NCBI GenBank assembly: GCA_003342895.1
Contig: PTFA01000278.1
Location: 711,420 to 775,419, forward strand
Direction of reading: 5' to 3'
DNA length: 64,000 nt
Source: Casuarius casuarius
Lineage: Eukaryota > Chordata > Aves > Casuariiformes > Casuariidae
In this document: positions 49,383 to 59,984 of the stretch, one piece after another
How positions within the stretch are numbered: the stretch's first letter is position 1
How the letters are laid out: the number at the start of each line of letters is the position of its first letter
Position numbers and translations under genes: made by a program
Notes under the pieces: model-generated
Databases searched by the model: none
Told to the model about the DNA's origin: nothing
What the model saw: the letters and a program-made list of their open reading frames with translations, nothing else

Positions 49383-49396
49383 CACTAGAGGGTACC
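49383..49396 (+). promoter_or_regulatory. Candidate CTCF-type motif
   Basis: CACTAGAGGGTACC resembles the CTCF core CCACYAGRKGGCRS, with a T where the core C after GG is expected and no preceding C. The match is short, and no flanking upstream CTCF module was recognised. Confidence 0.25.
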
Positions 49397-49416
49397 ANTA
49401 TTTAAAACAGATCATA

Positions 49417-49430
49417 GTTACAATGGCAAC
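49417..49430. promoter_or_regulatory. Candidate RFX X-box, half diverged
   Basis: GTTACAATGGCAAC has a perfect right half (GGCAAC) and a left half with one change (GTTACA instead of GTTACC). It lies about 20 bases from a CTCF-like site. Confidence 0.28.
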
Positions 49431-50136
49431 TTGCCAATAGGGGAGAGAAATTCAGGAGAGAGACATNTTCTTCCTCCCCAGAATCTGAAAGAACGCACTG
49501 TGTGACTTGTGCCTCTTGGTCGGTATGAGACGTCCGCAGCCCCTAAGTTATGGAGTAAACTATACGGATGTTGTCTGAATCCACTTATCTTGTCCCTAGT
49601 TTACAGACCCTCGCTAAAGTATATGGGTAAGGCTGGTTAAAAAGAAATTTCAACTAAAACATTTTTTGTTTGTAGAAAATTATCACTGGGTGAAAATAAA
49701 GCCTTAANATTTTCATCAAAAGATGATTCAGGGTTGAAAATCAGTTTATCTTAGTGAAACTCCAATATTCATTTGCTTTCTTTTTACCCAGAAACAGCTT
49801 CCNGATAAATGAGATTTTGTATACAGTCAAAATGTCATAAAATTAAAAGTAACACAAAAAAGTTTCCTGTAAGTGATCATTGTCATTTAAGCTTGGTCTA
49901 GCCGGAGATTAATTTTTAAGTACCTCTGCAATTAATGAAGTGCAAATCCACAGAACTTCTACCGGTGAATACAGTTTAATGTAGATGTGAAAGGGAGTTA
50001 TGCATCCAGCTAGTTGTATGGACTTTGTTCTTCCTCACTTGAGAGCGGCTCACATGAGATCAAACAAACATACAGACTATTTTTGCTGTTCCCCTGGCAC
50101 GCTCTTCTGCAGTGTGACTGCAAAAACTGGAAACCT

Positions 50137-50184
50137 GAAATATTATACACAGGAAATATTATACACAGGAAATATTATACACAG
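50137..50184. repeat. Tandem repeat, three perfect copies of a 16-base unit
   Basis: GAAATATTATACACAG occurs three times head to tail at 50137-50152, 50153-50168 and 50169-50184 with no mismatch. Perfect identity points to recent expansion, so copy number may vary between individuals or haplotypes. Confidence 0.97.
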
Positions 50185-50637
50185 TAATGTAGTATGATTA
50201 CAGATACATCCAAACTTTGGATGCAGAAGACATCCTTGACCACAGCAAGTTTGGTGATCTGTGTCCCTTGGGGCTTCAATTCCTTCTTTGCCATGCTAGG
50301 TAACCTCTTCTTAAAGAAGTCCAGTCTCGTATTGCCAGTATACGAGGCATGGGTATTCTCTGAGATATATCAACAAAATGACATATAGGAATAACACACA
50401 GTGCTCGCCTGCTTTATCATGCCTACCTACAGCGAGTGCTATTAGTCTTTTGCTTTCACGAGCAATTCAGCAAAACATCTAAAAATGCAAGGNGGATGGA
50501 AAAGATAATAAATTAATAAACGGAAGATCATAAGATAAATGAGGAGAAAGATTTATGCCTTTCAAGCAGACGCCTGAAAGGAGAAGTATCTTGCTGGCAT
50601 TCTGCAAAGGCATCACATGATAATCCCGAGAAATTAT

Positions 50638-50907
50638 TTAGTGCTGAGGATAACACTGCCACTGAAGGATGGAGGAGTTTGCTGGCAGAAACGCTGCAAG
50701 ACTGACATCGATCAAAGTTAACTGCGGTGCCTTTGCTGATGCGGCGCGCCCTGGACGGCTGCCAAAGTGTGTCTCAGACGCAACCGATGATGAGGCCGTA
50801 GATGACTGTGATGATGACTGATGTGACACTTGTGCCAATGTTTGCCTTCTGAAGGCATCTTCGGTTTCCTCTCCCTCTCCTCCTCTGTTGTTTTTTTACT
50901 TTTTTAA
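50638..50907 (-). other. CpG cluster with an open Ser-rich reading frame, unrecognised
   Basis: On the minus strand a frame stays open for about 90 codons from a stop near 50905 to a stop at 50638; its first ATG is at 50838. Read from upstream of the ATG it is acidic (GEGEETEDAFRRQ) and then strongly Ser/Gln-rich (SHQSSSQSSTASSSVASET), ending in LQWQCYPQH. The DNA has about ten CpGs between 50700 and 50800, including a GGCGCGCC octamer at 50743-50750, while the surroundings have almost none. No pyrimidine-rich acceptor precedes the frame and no AATAAA follows it, so an exon is not shown. It may be a retrocopy fragment, a small exon of an unknown transcript, or a chance frame in a CpG-rich regulatory patch. 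No family was recognised. Confidence 0.3.
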
Positions 50908-51857
50908 TACAACATGCTGTATTTATTCATTGGAGTTTATAAAAGATGCCAATTTCATCAAATCAACAAAGTCTAAATCTTACAGTTAAGGCTAATATTG
51001 ACTCTGTTTTCTCTAACTGGCCTATGCCTTCTTCAGGAAGGTTAAGGAGTTCAACTGCTTTTATGCCATGCCATGAAACAAAATAACCCCGTATTTTGCT
51101 GGCCCAAAGGGTAAAGGAAGTAAGAAGCTGACGATGCTCCAGTGCCCTCTTCCTGACCACCATCACCACCTTTAGAGTTGATTTCAGCTGTTGCAAAACC
51201 GTTCCTGTACAAAGGAACTGAACAACTATCATTATTCACCTGGGTGTCACCAAACTACACTTATTGCCCAAGGAGAACTCACAGTTATTTATTGCAGCTT
51301 ATTACCTTGCTCTTATCTCACTAGTTCATGCCGAAGGTAAAAGGAAGTCTCAGCACTGGAGAGGTTTTGTAGCCAATTAATGCAGAAGGAAAGACCATGA
51401 GAAGTGCAGTACAATGTAAGCTTTACCTCTGGACACACTTTATAACACCCCAAGGCTGGCACAGCACATGCAGTCTTGTTCTNCTGCAAAGCCTCTACAT
51501 TCTGGGAGACTCCACAGCAGCACACCAGAGTTCTGTGGAAAATACAGAGAAATTAAAAAGTCACTATTTTTATGTATATATTGGACATGAAAACAGTAGT
51601 ATAACTATTGCAGTTCACTTCTGTTCCTTAATATGATAGCGTATTAGGGTCACACAATCCTGTCCCCAGTGTTCTAGTTCTCAAGTTCTTGTTGAACAGG
51701 ATCCCATGACAGAAATAAAAAACATTTCTTTAGCCATAGGATGTTTCCCCTGCCACCTTTCAAACACCTGCTGCAAACAACTGAGACAATATAATTTTAA
51801 AAAGATCCCAAGGATCTTTTGTCATGGGAAGTAATAGGGATCACTAGCTGCTTGCCT
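50908..51857. other. Unique DNA beside the CpG cluster, with one short inverted repeat
   Basis: Overlapping minus-strand frames at 50963-51239 contain a few CpGs and no recognised domain; they may belong to the same unknown unit as the 50.64-50.91 kb frame. At 51800-51820 AAAAGATCC and GGATCTTTT form a perfect 9-base inverted repeat around CAA, just before a MIR-like relic. Confidence 0.6.
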
Positions 51858-51966
51858 GTTATTATTATAATTATCTACCTGCTAAACTAGTTAGAGAAGA
51901 ATTAAGTNACTGTTAGCACAGGAATTGGCATGATTTGACGCCCTTTAAGATGAAAGGTGCAATTAA
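51858..51966 (+). mobile_element. Possible MIR/CORE-SINE-like relic, 3' half
   Basis: TTATTATTATAATTATCTAC then CTGCTAAACTAGTTAGAGAA and GAATTAAG resembles the MIR segment GGATAATAATA-CTACCTACCTCA-AGGGTTGTTGTGAGGATTAA. Further on, ACGCCCTTTAAGATGAAAGG matches the reptile-type 3' end GCGCTTTGAGATCC...GGATGAAAGGCGC. Both segments are in the right order and orientation. Confidence 0.45.
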
Positions 51967-54900
51967 CACCTCTGATAAGTTTGTTGCAAGGCATTTGAAA
52001 ATTCAGAGTTACAGTCTGCACTGATTGGCATTTTGTTTGCTTTCTCCGTTAGACTTGGACATAACTCTGCATTTATAGGCTCATGTCCTTATTTATTTAT
52101 TTTTTATTCTGAGGCANGGAATGATGTTTGCAAACAAAGACTTACAGGGCCCTAGCTGTGCANGTGCCATGGTATGATATATCAAGTGGTTGGTCAGGAG
52201 ATAACCTTCTGGTTTCCAGTTTATACTGGACAAAATCNGTCTGCCTGCTTTGAAGCATTTCTCTTACATTTTCATATCTATTTTAAATGTGTTCAGTCTG
52301 TGCTTACAGGTGGTGCTGAATTTTCAACTTGGAAAAGTGACAGTCTCATTTATCCCTGAAACAGATGTAGTACCACTGCAGACTAACCCCANGCTGATTA
52401 ATATCCTCTAGCTCTAAGTGAAAGGATTATTCAGCACATTCAGGGAGAGGGATTGGCTTTCCTTGCTGTCCCTGCTTAATAAGGAGGAATTCTACAGGGC
52501 TTAAAGACAGTCTCTTGAAGTTATATCCAGAATAACCAGAGGAGAAGCTGGGTAAGACACAGATCTGCTCCTTAGGAAAGCAGAACTATGAAGCGAAAAG
52601 TGTTTAAATGATAAGATGGAAACTACAAGTGCTTAAAAGCAGGTTTTATAAAGCAAGGACAAATTGTCTCTCCCCGCTTGTGGGCCAGCACAAGCTGCTC
52701 TCTGCAGCTTAGGAGGCACCATCTGCATGTGGCTGCACCTGAATGACCTGCCCTATCAATTAAAATGATTATTACTCATATTCCTGGCCTTGTTGAGATC
52801 CAGGTTGCAGACACACATAACTGGAGAGAGTTGTGCGAGAAGCCTGATCTCACTCAGCCCTTCTGCCTCTTCCCTCTCCCACTCCGACCCGCTCCTTGCT
52901 GTGCTCCAAAGGCCCCTTCCTTCTTGCATGAGCCAATTTACAAATGCTGCAAAACACCTATTCCCCAAAACAAACAGCCATAATGAATAAAATCAGCATT
53001 TGGGACATGGTGCTTATGCCTTGTGTCTCAACTAAAACACACAGAAGGTGGCTAAAGCTCACAGAAGGTGACAGAGGAAATTCTTGCAAGTGGCACAGGC
53101 TAACAATAGGGAGTCGCTGCATTTTGATGTTTGTCAGGTTAAAAGAAATAGCCTTTGACAAAGAGCTGGTTATCGCCTGGAGCAAACCAGTTTTTCAACT
53201 CTGAAGAGGAGAGGGGGCAGTAACTAAACAGCAAAACCAAACAACAAATTAGCTGGTGGGATACTTGGGATCAGGATGAAAAAGGGATGAAATGGATGAG
53301 GACCACTTGCGTGAATGGAGTTGGGATGTTATAAAAGAAATGGTCTTTGAACACCCACTTGAGTGGTAAGATAGTAAGGTTTTCTTTTTCTTGTACAGGT
53401 CTATACAAGAGAATGAAAGAGAACAGATGAGGAGCACAAGGAAAAAACTCTAAAAACAATTTACTAGAATAAAANGCATGCCTTAATTTTCTGGAAAATC
53501 TGTATGAATCCTAGACACAGCTGGATCATTCTGACAAGCTTAAGAAGTGCTCTACAGCAGTGGGCAAACTGAGGTAGAAATGTGCAAGCAGGCATTTCTT
53601 ATTTTGCCTAGTTCTGTTTATTTTTTACTAGCTATTCCTTGAGTGTGGTATCTTAGCAAAGTCCATTTGTCTGCACTTGAAGAAATGACATGTAAACTCA
53701 GAAGGCTTCAGATTTGAGGAAGCATGAACTACTGGAAAATTGTAGAGTCAACATGGGTCTTTAATAGTGTAGTACAGACTGCAAAGTCTTGCTTTTGCAG
53801 AGGCACAGTGCTGCTAGAAAGCNTGCCAGAAAGTGCAAGGCAAGAGTGACCACTGCAGGTCATGGCCTAGAGGGCACTCAGCCTAATGTGAAGGGAAACC
53901 TATACAACAGCCTGATAAACATTTCCTGGATGGCCTAATCGGGAGCTCAGTCAGAAGGGCCAACTTGTATCTTAACAAACTTGTTTTATGCATTTTTTTA
54001 AGATGAAAGTAGCAAGGAACAAAATAAATGTGAATGATGTCATTCCTTATGCTGAAGTAAAGTGTAATGGCATCATGCCCATGCTTGATACTTTTGCTGG
54101 ATCCAACTATTTCTGTCCACACTTTGCATTCAGTAATAAATGTAGGCATAACTTTATTTTCCATCCAAAGGTACAAAAATGGTACCTGTATTTCAAATAC
54201 TACATAGCAAATGACTGGTTCTGTTCAACANGGAACTATTTAAGTCTGGTTTCCTACAGCTTATAGTTTACTGCATTTCCTATAAGTTCCCAGACCCTTT
54301 GTCTATCCACTGTTCTTCACTCCCTCAAAACAACCAGGCAAAGGATGGCACAGTTTTTGGCATAACTAAAAAGTTATGAACGTACTAACTACCTAAAGAG
54401 ACTAGTTTGGATCTTTCTCCTTTATTAAGCCAGCAATTCCCTTGAAATATTTAGGAGCATAGCTGTCTCTGATGGAAACTGGCCAATAGATCAAAAGATT
54501 TTTCAGGAGATGGATAGTATATCAAAGACCNTATTTCCTTAGAAAATCACACTAAAAATCCTTATTAAATTGTCTCCCCTTGACTTTAATAGTGTTCAGA
54601 AATGGTANGGACTGTGTGAAACAAGAAAATGTACTGATACAAAATGCGTCAAAAATAGTGCTATAACCACTGATTGTTCGTGACTTGTACAGTGATGACA
54701 GAATGCTTTCATCCACACACGAGATCCTTACTCTGTTTTGTTACACAATATTTTTTTCATTTCATTCCTGACACCACTGAGTTACAGATGAGCTCAAGAT
54801 AAAGGATATGGAACAGATTTTAAACACTGCAAAGGAGCATTTGTCTCTGAGTTTCTGGGTCAACTCTTTATACAGAGGGCCACTGGAAGCATTTACATTT

Positions 54901-57900
54901 CCCCACCTCTAGAATCCATGGGTTTATATAACCCAGACCTTGGCTTAAGTCCATCTCTGCATCTGCCATCTAACACAGGCAGTAAACTGTCCCCATGCTG
55001 TATACTTTTACTTTCAAAACATCCCTTCTGGGTAGAAATAATATCGCACACATACCTTTTCTTTCAATTATAAAAGTGGTGTTTTTCCTTGATCGGTCAG
55101 ATTTTATAACTGACNTGGAGGCAAATGATTACAGCTCACACCTTTTTATTGCTCCAAAGCAAAACAGAAAATCAATGTATAACCAGAGTTAAATGTTAAA
55201 ATGCAAAATCAGNATGGAAAATACTCAGACAGGAAGCTGGAGCCACCTCCTTGTCTTTTATTTCATAACTAGGCTGCCATATTAAATATCATTGTAAGAT
55301 AAACAGTGCAAAATAATCTTTTCCTATTTTACACTCTATTGTCTCTATTGTTAAAACCAGTTAAGATACACNTGAAAGACCGCAAGGCTTCCACCAGCTC
55401 TTTCATCAGGAAAGCAGCCATTTCACCATCATACAANGTTACGGATATCAAGGCTTTGAAAAGGAAGCTTACACTGCAATAAGTTTATATTATTATATTA
55501 ATCAACACTACTAAAAACAGGTTCCAATTACAGTTTTAATACNAAGCAATACAAGTGCAAAGTATTGTTATTATCCTTCCATCTGCTGATCTCAAAGTGC
55601 TTTGCATATGCTAGTAAACCAAGCCCTGTAATTCACAATGACATAATGTTTTGGGAAGTCAAAACTAGCTGCCATCCATGCTGCTTTTCTGGGTCACATA
55701 TAGCTTATAGATTCCTATACATCCTGCTGGAGTTGAGTGATACGTGTTTGGGAGTTCACTGCAGAACAGAACANTGCCTATGTGGTTTAGTGAGATATTT
55801 AGATCAGGATTCAGAGAGATTCGTCAAGGAGAAATGAACCTTTCCTCTTAATAATAAAATCTCCTGTTTTTCTTGGAAATTATTTATAGGGACCTCAAAT
55901 CTACGGTACCCAAGCAACAGAGAGCAAAGAATAGATAGGTCTGGCTCCTGCAAGTTTGCAAGGATCTTTTGTAAGAGGGAAATTAAGATAGAAATGGTTA
56001 GCACCTAGAATAATTTGAAAAGCAAAGCAATCACTCATCTGTCTTAGGAAAGAAAGACTGCTGCTCCCAGAGATAAGAAGGGAGGTCTCCTGCTTTTGGC
56101 ACTGGATGTTAATGTTTTCCTTAACTCAGACCTTTAATATGTTCTTTTTGCTCAATTCTACTCCCTGAAAAGCACACACAATTCCTGGATTGTACCTGAA
56201 AAGAATCAGNCCCACTCTCCTGAAGGAAAATAAGAGACTCTGTTTTCTACTATGAATTACCANCATAGCAGAGCTCAGTTAGAGATCCAGTGTATAACTG
56301 GTTTGTGAACAGAAGAAACCTGTAGAAGACCTCCCCCCTCTTAAAACCAGAACAATGGAATAAAAGGGCAGCCACAGATAGGGTAAGAGAGGCAGNAATG
56401 AGAGTAATGACTATCATTTAGACACTGCAAATCAATCATTAGAAGGGCCAGTCTCATGGTCCTTTCTGATCTTTTATTTGCTTTCAAAACAAAGTAAAAT
56501 GCTATGGTTTGAAGAGTGAAGCTTGGTAAATACATGGATGATGAAGACCTACAACTATTTTTTGTGTTGGATTCTACCTCTTTGAGACTAAGGGATGTAA
56601 CTACCACCTTTCATTTAGGTTGATTGTAAGAAGCCATTCATTAAGCATGACATGTTTTGGAGCATAGAAATCTTGTTCATACACTCACAGGTGTTAATTC
56701 TCTCTCCAACCTTCCTTTCCTGGAATGGGCAAAGTTGAATAGAAGGTAAATACCACCTTAAAATGCTTTATTCTTTTCTTCACTTCATCTATTCTATCTG
56801 TGAAACTTANCTCTTCTTGGATGNTCTTTGACTTGAACATGTGTAATGTTTTAAAAGGAGGATTCAAAACAGACAGAATGNCTTTGTAGCCTCAGTCCTT
56901 CCCATAAAAGATGTTATGCCAATTAGGAATTGGATTTGTTACCTCGTGCAATAGCCCTATTGACAGGTAATCTGGGATAAGGTTAGAAGATAGAAATTTT
57001 GGAAAGGGTTAGCCTGATTTTTGGCTTTCAGCTAGTCAAAGTAATTTCTTTTTTATGTATACATTTATCACTTAATAGGCTATACGCACTGTTGTATCAG
57101 TACGGTTCCACCAGAACTGTTCTGCAAGGTCATGCTCCTCTAACACAAACTGCATAAGCACTTTTGCTGCTCCACAAACCTGTGGCTATTAACCCCTCTG
57201 CTCCTCATCAAACAACACGACAAGAAGATCTACAGGCAAACCAAACAAGCTGTAGATGTCTAACAAACAGTTTATACTTAGTTTTGAACAGACCAACTGC
57301 CAACTGCTTCATAACCTTGGCACAAATCAATGTTCTAATACATGCAATTTTTAATTNAAAAAAAAGCTCAGATGCTAGATTATAAATATTTTCAGTTCTA
57401 TTCATGCTTACAAGCCTGGAGGGAATGGAATAAAAGCCATATTTTCAGAACTGTATGCATATATTTGCACACANCCTTCAACATGTTTGTATTCCTGTAC
57501 TAGGTTACCATGTGTTACCACAGCATACCAAAAGCAGAGGAACAAATTGAGGTTCGTCTTTGCAAATTAGTCTAGTAATCTGTTTTTTTCTGGATGATCT
57601 TTCAATTTATTCTTTGGCTATAAAAAAAAAAAGCCAGCATACACTGTTAATATGTATAGGCAGTGTTNCTGAGATGGTCAACAGCAGCAGTTCCAAAGAG
57701 GTGTGTAGGTAGGAAGATTACTGCAGAAGAAAAGGGCAAGCCAATTAGAAAATGAAAGAAGAGGAAAAGAGAAATGAGGTAGTTTATTTTGCTCTGGCCC
57801 TGATACAGCCACACTGTATTCTTAGATTCTCTCCTCTTTATGAGGATTCACATTGTCACTTTCAAAAATGAGTTTCTTGTTTACTGCTTGTTGATTCATA

Positions 57901-59120
57901 TATGTTCAACATTCGATATATGTATACTTTCTACTTCATTATTTAGATGTCTCTGTTTCTATCTAACCCTTCTTTCCAAATAAATTACAATCCCTTGCCC
58001 TAATTTGCCTTAAAATGCTTAGAATGATTCTCACTGTAACCTTTAGCATCTCAGATGTGTCTGTTTTCTGTATCAGCAACATACAGTCTATTCTCAATAT
58101 ATAAATGGCACCACCTGAGNAAGGATTTTTCACATTAAGTTCAGATCATACGGCTGAACTCTTCACATGCATAGTCCCAACTCAGAGGTCTCCATTACGG
58201 GTAAAGGTTTGCAAGATCAGGTCTCTGTTTTGAATGTAATGCTTTTCCACAGAAAGCGGTGGGATTTGCATTTCTCTCCTGGCCCTGTCTCACTGACATT
58301 TCCAACCCCNTTTCTTTGTATGCAAAGGATAGATTTATTCCAAAAAAAAAATGTCTTTTTTTCCCCATGAAAAGGTGTGTGCCAGTGCCCCATAGTGATG
58401 TGTTCTGACTTTCCTGGTTTGAAATTTCACTAAGATTTTTATTTGCATGAGAATAAGGCATAATTCAATATGACCCTACTGGGGTATCATTCTGAATTTA
58501 CATCTTCTGCAGCCACCACGGGGGAAAGTTTGAATCAATGTCATCCACCTAACTAAACTAATGGAATTTAAAAGCTTATTTCGACAGAAAGGGAGTAAGT
58601 GCACTCCTTTCAAATATCAGCAATAGCAAAGACCAGATGCAGTTTTGAAACAGTGACAGTATTTTTATATTTTAACTAAAATGGCATTTGTCATATGCAA
58701 TGCAATATAATCAGATGAAGTAAAATTTCGATGATCAATTAACACCATCAACTCCCAGATAACTACTTATTAAAATCAAGTAAAAGCATGGTAGTGAGAG
58801 CATTATGACAAACAGTGGAAATACAGGATAGGTAATATATGAATCTTCCTTGACTTCACTACTCTTCCAGCTATTCAGCCAGTTCCAGAAGGATATACAA
58901 GGCTGTGAAGCCATTTTCAAAAACCTTTCTTNCTCATGTCTGAAAGATTTTGAAACGCTGGACCCTAAAATGGCAACTTCATGATTTACAGAAAAGCAAT
59001 ATCTAATAATTTGTAGAGATTGGTAAAATTTCTGAGGGATTTCTTTTCCCTTTGTGAGGCCTGTACTGTTGGACTTGTGCTATTAAGATTACCTGGGTTA
59101 TAAGCAAAGTGATATGAAAA
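51967..59120. other. Unique DNA upstream of the CR1
   Basis: About 7 kb of AT-rich sequence holding only the MIR-like 3' end at 55565. A pair of opposite-strand frames at 53883-54266 is about 90 codons long and unrecognised. No transcription start or splice pattern is apparent. Confidence 0.72.
55565..55660 (-). mobile_element. Possible MIR/CORE-SINE-like relic, 3' end
   Basis: CATCTGCTGATCTCAAAGTG followed by CTTTGCATATGC is close to the reverse complement of the reptile-type MIR 3' end (ATCAGTAGATCTCAAAGCGCTTTACAAA). A TATTGTTATTATCC tract lies beside it. The rest of the element is hard to follow downstream, so only the 3' end is called. Confidence 0.5.
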
Positions 59121-59741
59121 ATCACAGAATCGCAGAATGGTTGAGGTTGGAAGGGACCTCTGGAGATCATGTAGTCCAACCTCCCTGCTCAAGCAGGGTC
59201 ACCTAGAGCACACTGACCAGGACACATCCAAGGAAGGAGACTCCACAACCTCTTTGGGCAACCTGTTCCAGTGCTCTGTCACCCTCATAGGAAAGAGGTT
59301 TTTCCTCATGTTTGGACAGAACTGCCTGTGTCTCAGTTTGTGCCCATTGCCTCTTGTCCTATCACTGGGCACCACTGAAAAGAGTCTGGCCCCATCTTCT
59401 TTACACCCGCCTTTCAGATATTTGTATACATTGCTAAGATCCCCCCCTCAGTCTTCTCTTCTCCAGGCTGAACAGGCCCAGCTCTCTCAGCCTTTCCTCA
59501 TAGGAGAGATGCTCCAGTCCCTTCANCATCTTAGCAGCCCTTCGCTGGACTCTCCAGTAGCTCCATGTCTCTCTTGTACTGGGGAGCCCAGAACTGGACA
59601 CAGCACTCCAGATGTGGCCTCACCAGGGCTGAGTAGAGGGGGAGGATCACCTCCCTCGACCTGCTGGCAATGCTCTTCCTAATGCACCCCAGGATACCAT
59701 TGGCCTTCTTGGCCACAAGGGCACATCGCTGGTTTATGGTC
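59121..59741 (-). mobile_element. CR1 non-LTR retrotransposon (LINE), 5'-truncated 3' end
   Basis: CR1 is the dominant LINE of bird genomes; it moves by target-primed reverse transcription and nearly always leaves 5'-truncated copies. Seen here: read on the plus strand, the block opens with the reverse complement of the CR1 tail (ATCACAGAATCGCAGAATGG, related to the family's ATTCTRTG octamers). It continues through typical CR1 3' UTR and C-terminal ORF2 sequence and stops near 59741, followed by a short A-run and CAA repeats. The element therefore lies on the minus strand with its 3' end at 59121. At about 620 bases it keeps only a small part of a full-length element of several kilobases. Its coding part is frameshifted, so it is dead. 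No target-site duplication is obvious, as is usual for CR1. The subfamily was not determined. Confidence 0.96.
59556..59735 (-). pseudogene. CR1 ORF2 reverse-transcriptase C-terminal remnant (broken)
   Basis: Within the CR1, about 60 codons on the minus strand translate to the C-terminal end of the CR1 ORF2 polyprotein. Recognisable segments are [19 protein letters not shown], then [15 protein letters not shown] and [16 protein letters not shown]. In the full protein this follows the reverse-transcriptase domain; the endonuclease and the catalytic part of the RT are absent through 5' truncation. After MELLE the usual VQRRA... continuation moves to another frame: about two bases seem to be missing near 59550, and a stop follows within a few codons. 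In that other frame the familiar GLEHLSYEERLRELGLFSLEK string continues. No start codon of its own belongs to this piece; the upstream ATG at 59869 lies outside the element and is chance. Confidence 0.93.
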
Positions 59742-59984
59742 AAAAAAAAACAACAACATTGTACCACATAAAGTTGTATAACCTTATAAACAATATCCAA
59801 TACAACATCTTTGGCTTCCACAAATGAGGACAGAGGGGCGAGTGAAAAGAACCCCTCCTCTGCTGACACCTGAGCAATCAGCCCATGGAAAAGATTACTG
59901 TGCAGCTATGTAAAAAGGCAGGTAGTTTGGGATACTTCAATGAGTTTGGGAAGACTATAGAATGTAGAAGCTCAGTGGCAAATA

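Larger units (their letters stand above)
48274..50136. other. Unique DNA with CTCF- and X-box-like sites
   Basis: Gene-free. The two candidate sites at 49383 and 49417 sit together in otherwise ordinary sequence. A few CpGs are clustered at 49500-49620 (GGTCGGTATGAGACGTCCGC). Confidence 0.68.

Noticed and set aside
53525..53600. Possible MIR core (GGGCAAACTGAGGTAGAAATG)
   Set aside because: Only about 20 bases resemble the core and no second landmark is at the expected distance.
53988..54266. Opposite-strand frames of about 90 codons resembling a small exon pair
   Set aside because: No domain recognised in either strand, no splice signals that fit, and lengths are within chance.
59137..59682. 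181-codon plus-strand open frame
   Set aside because: It is the antisense reading of the CR1 3' end; the element's real protein is on the minus strand.
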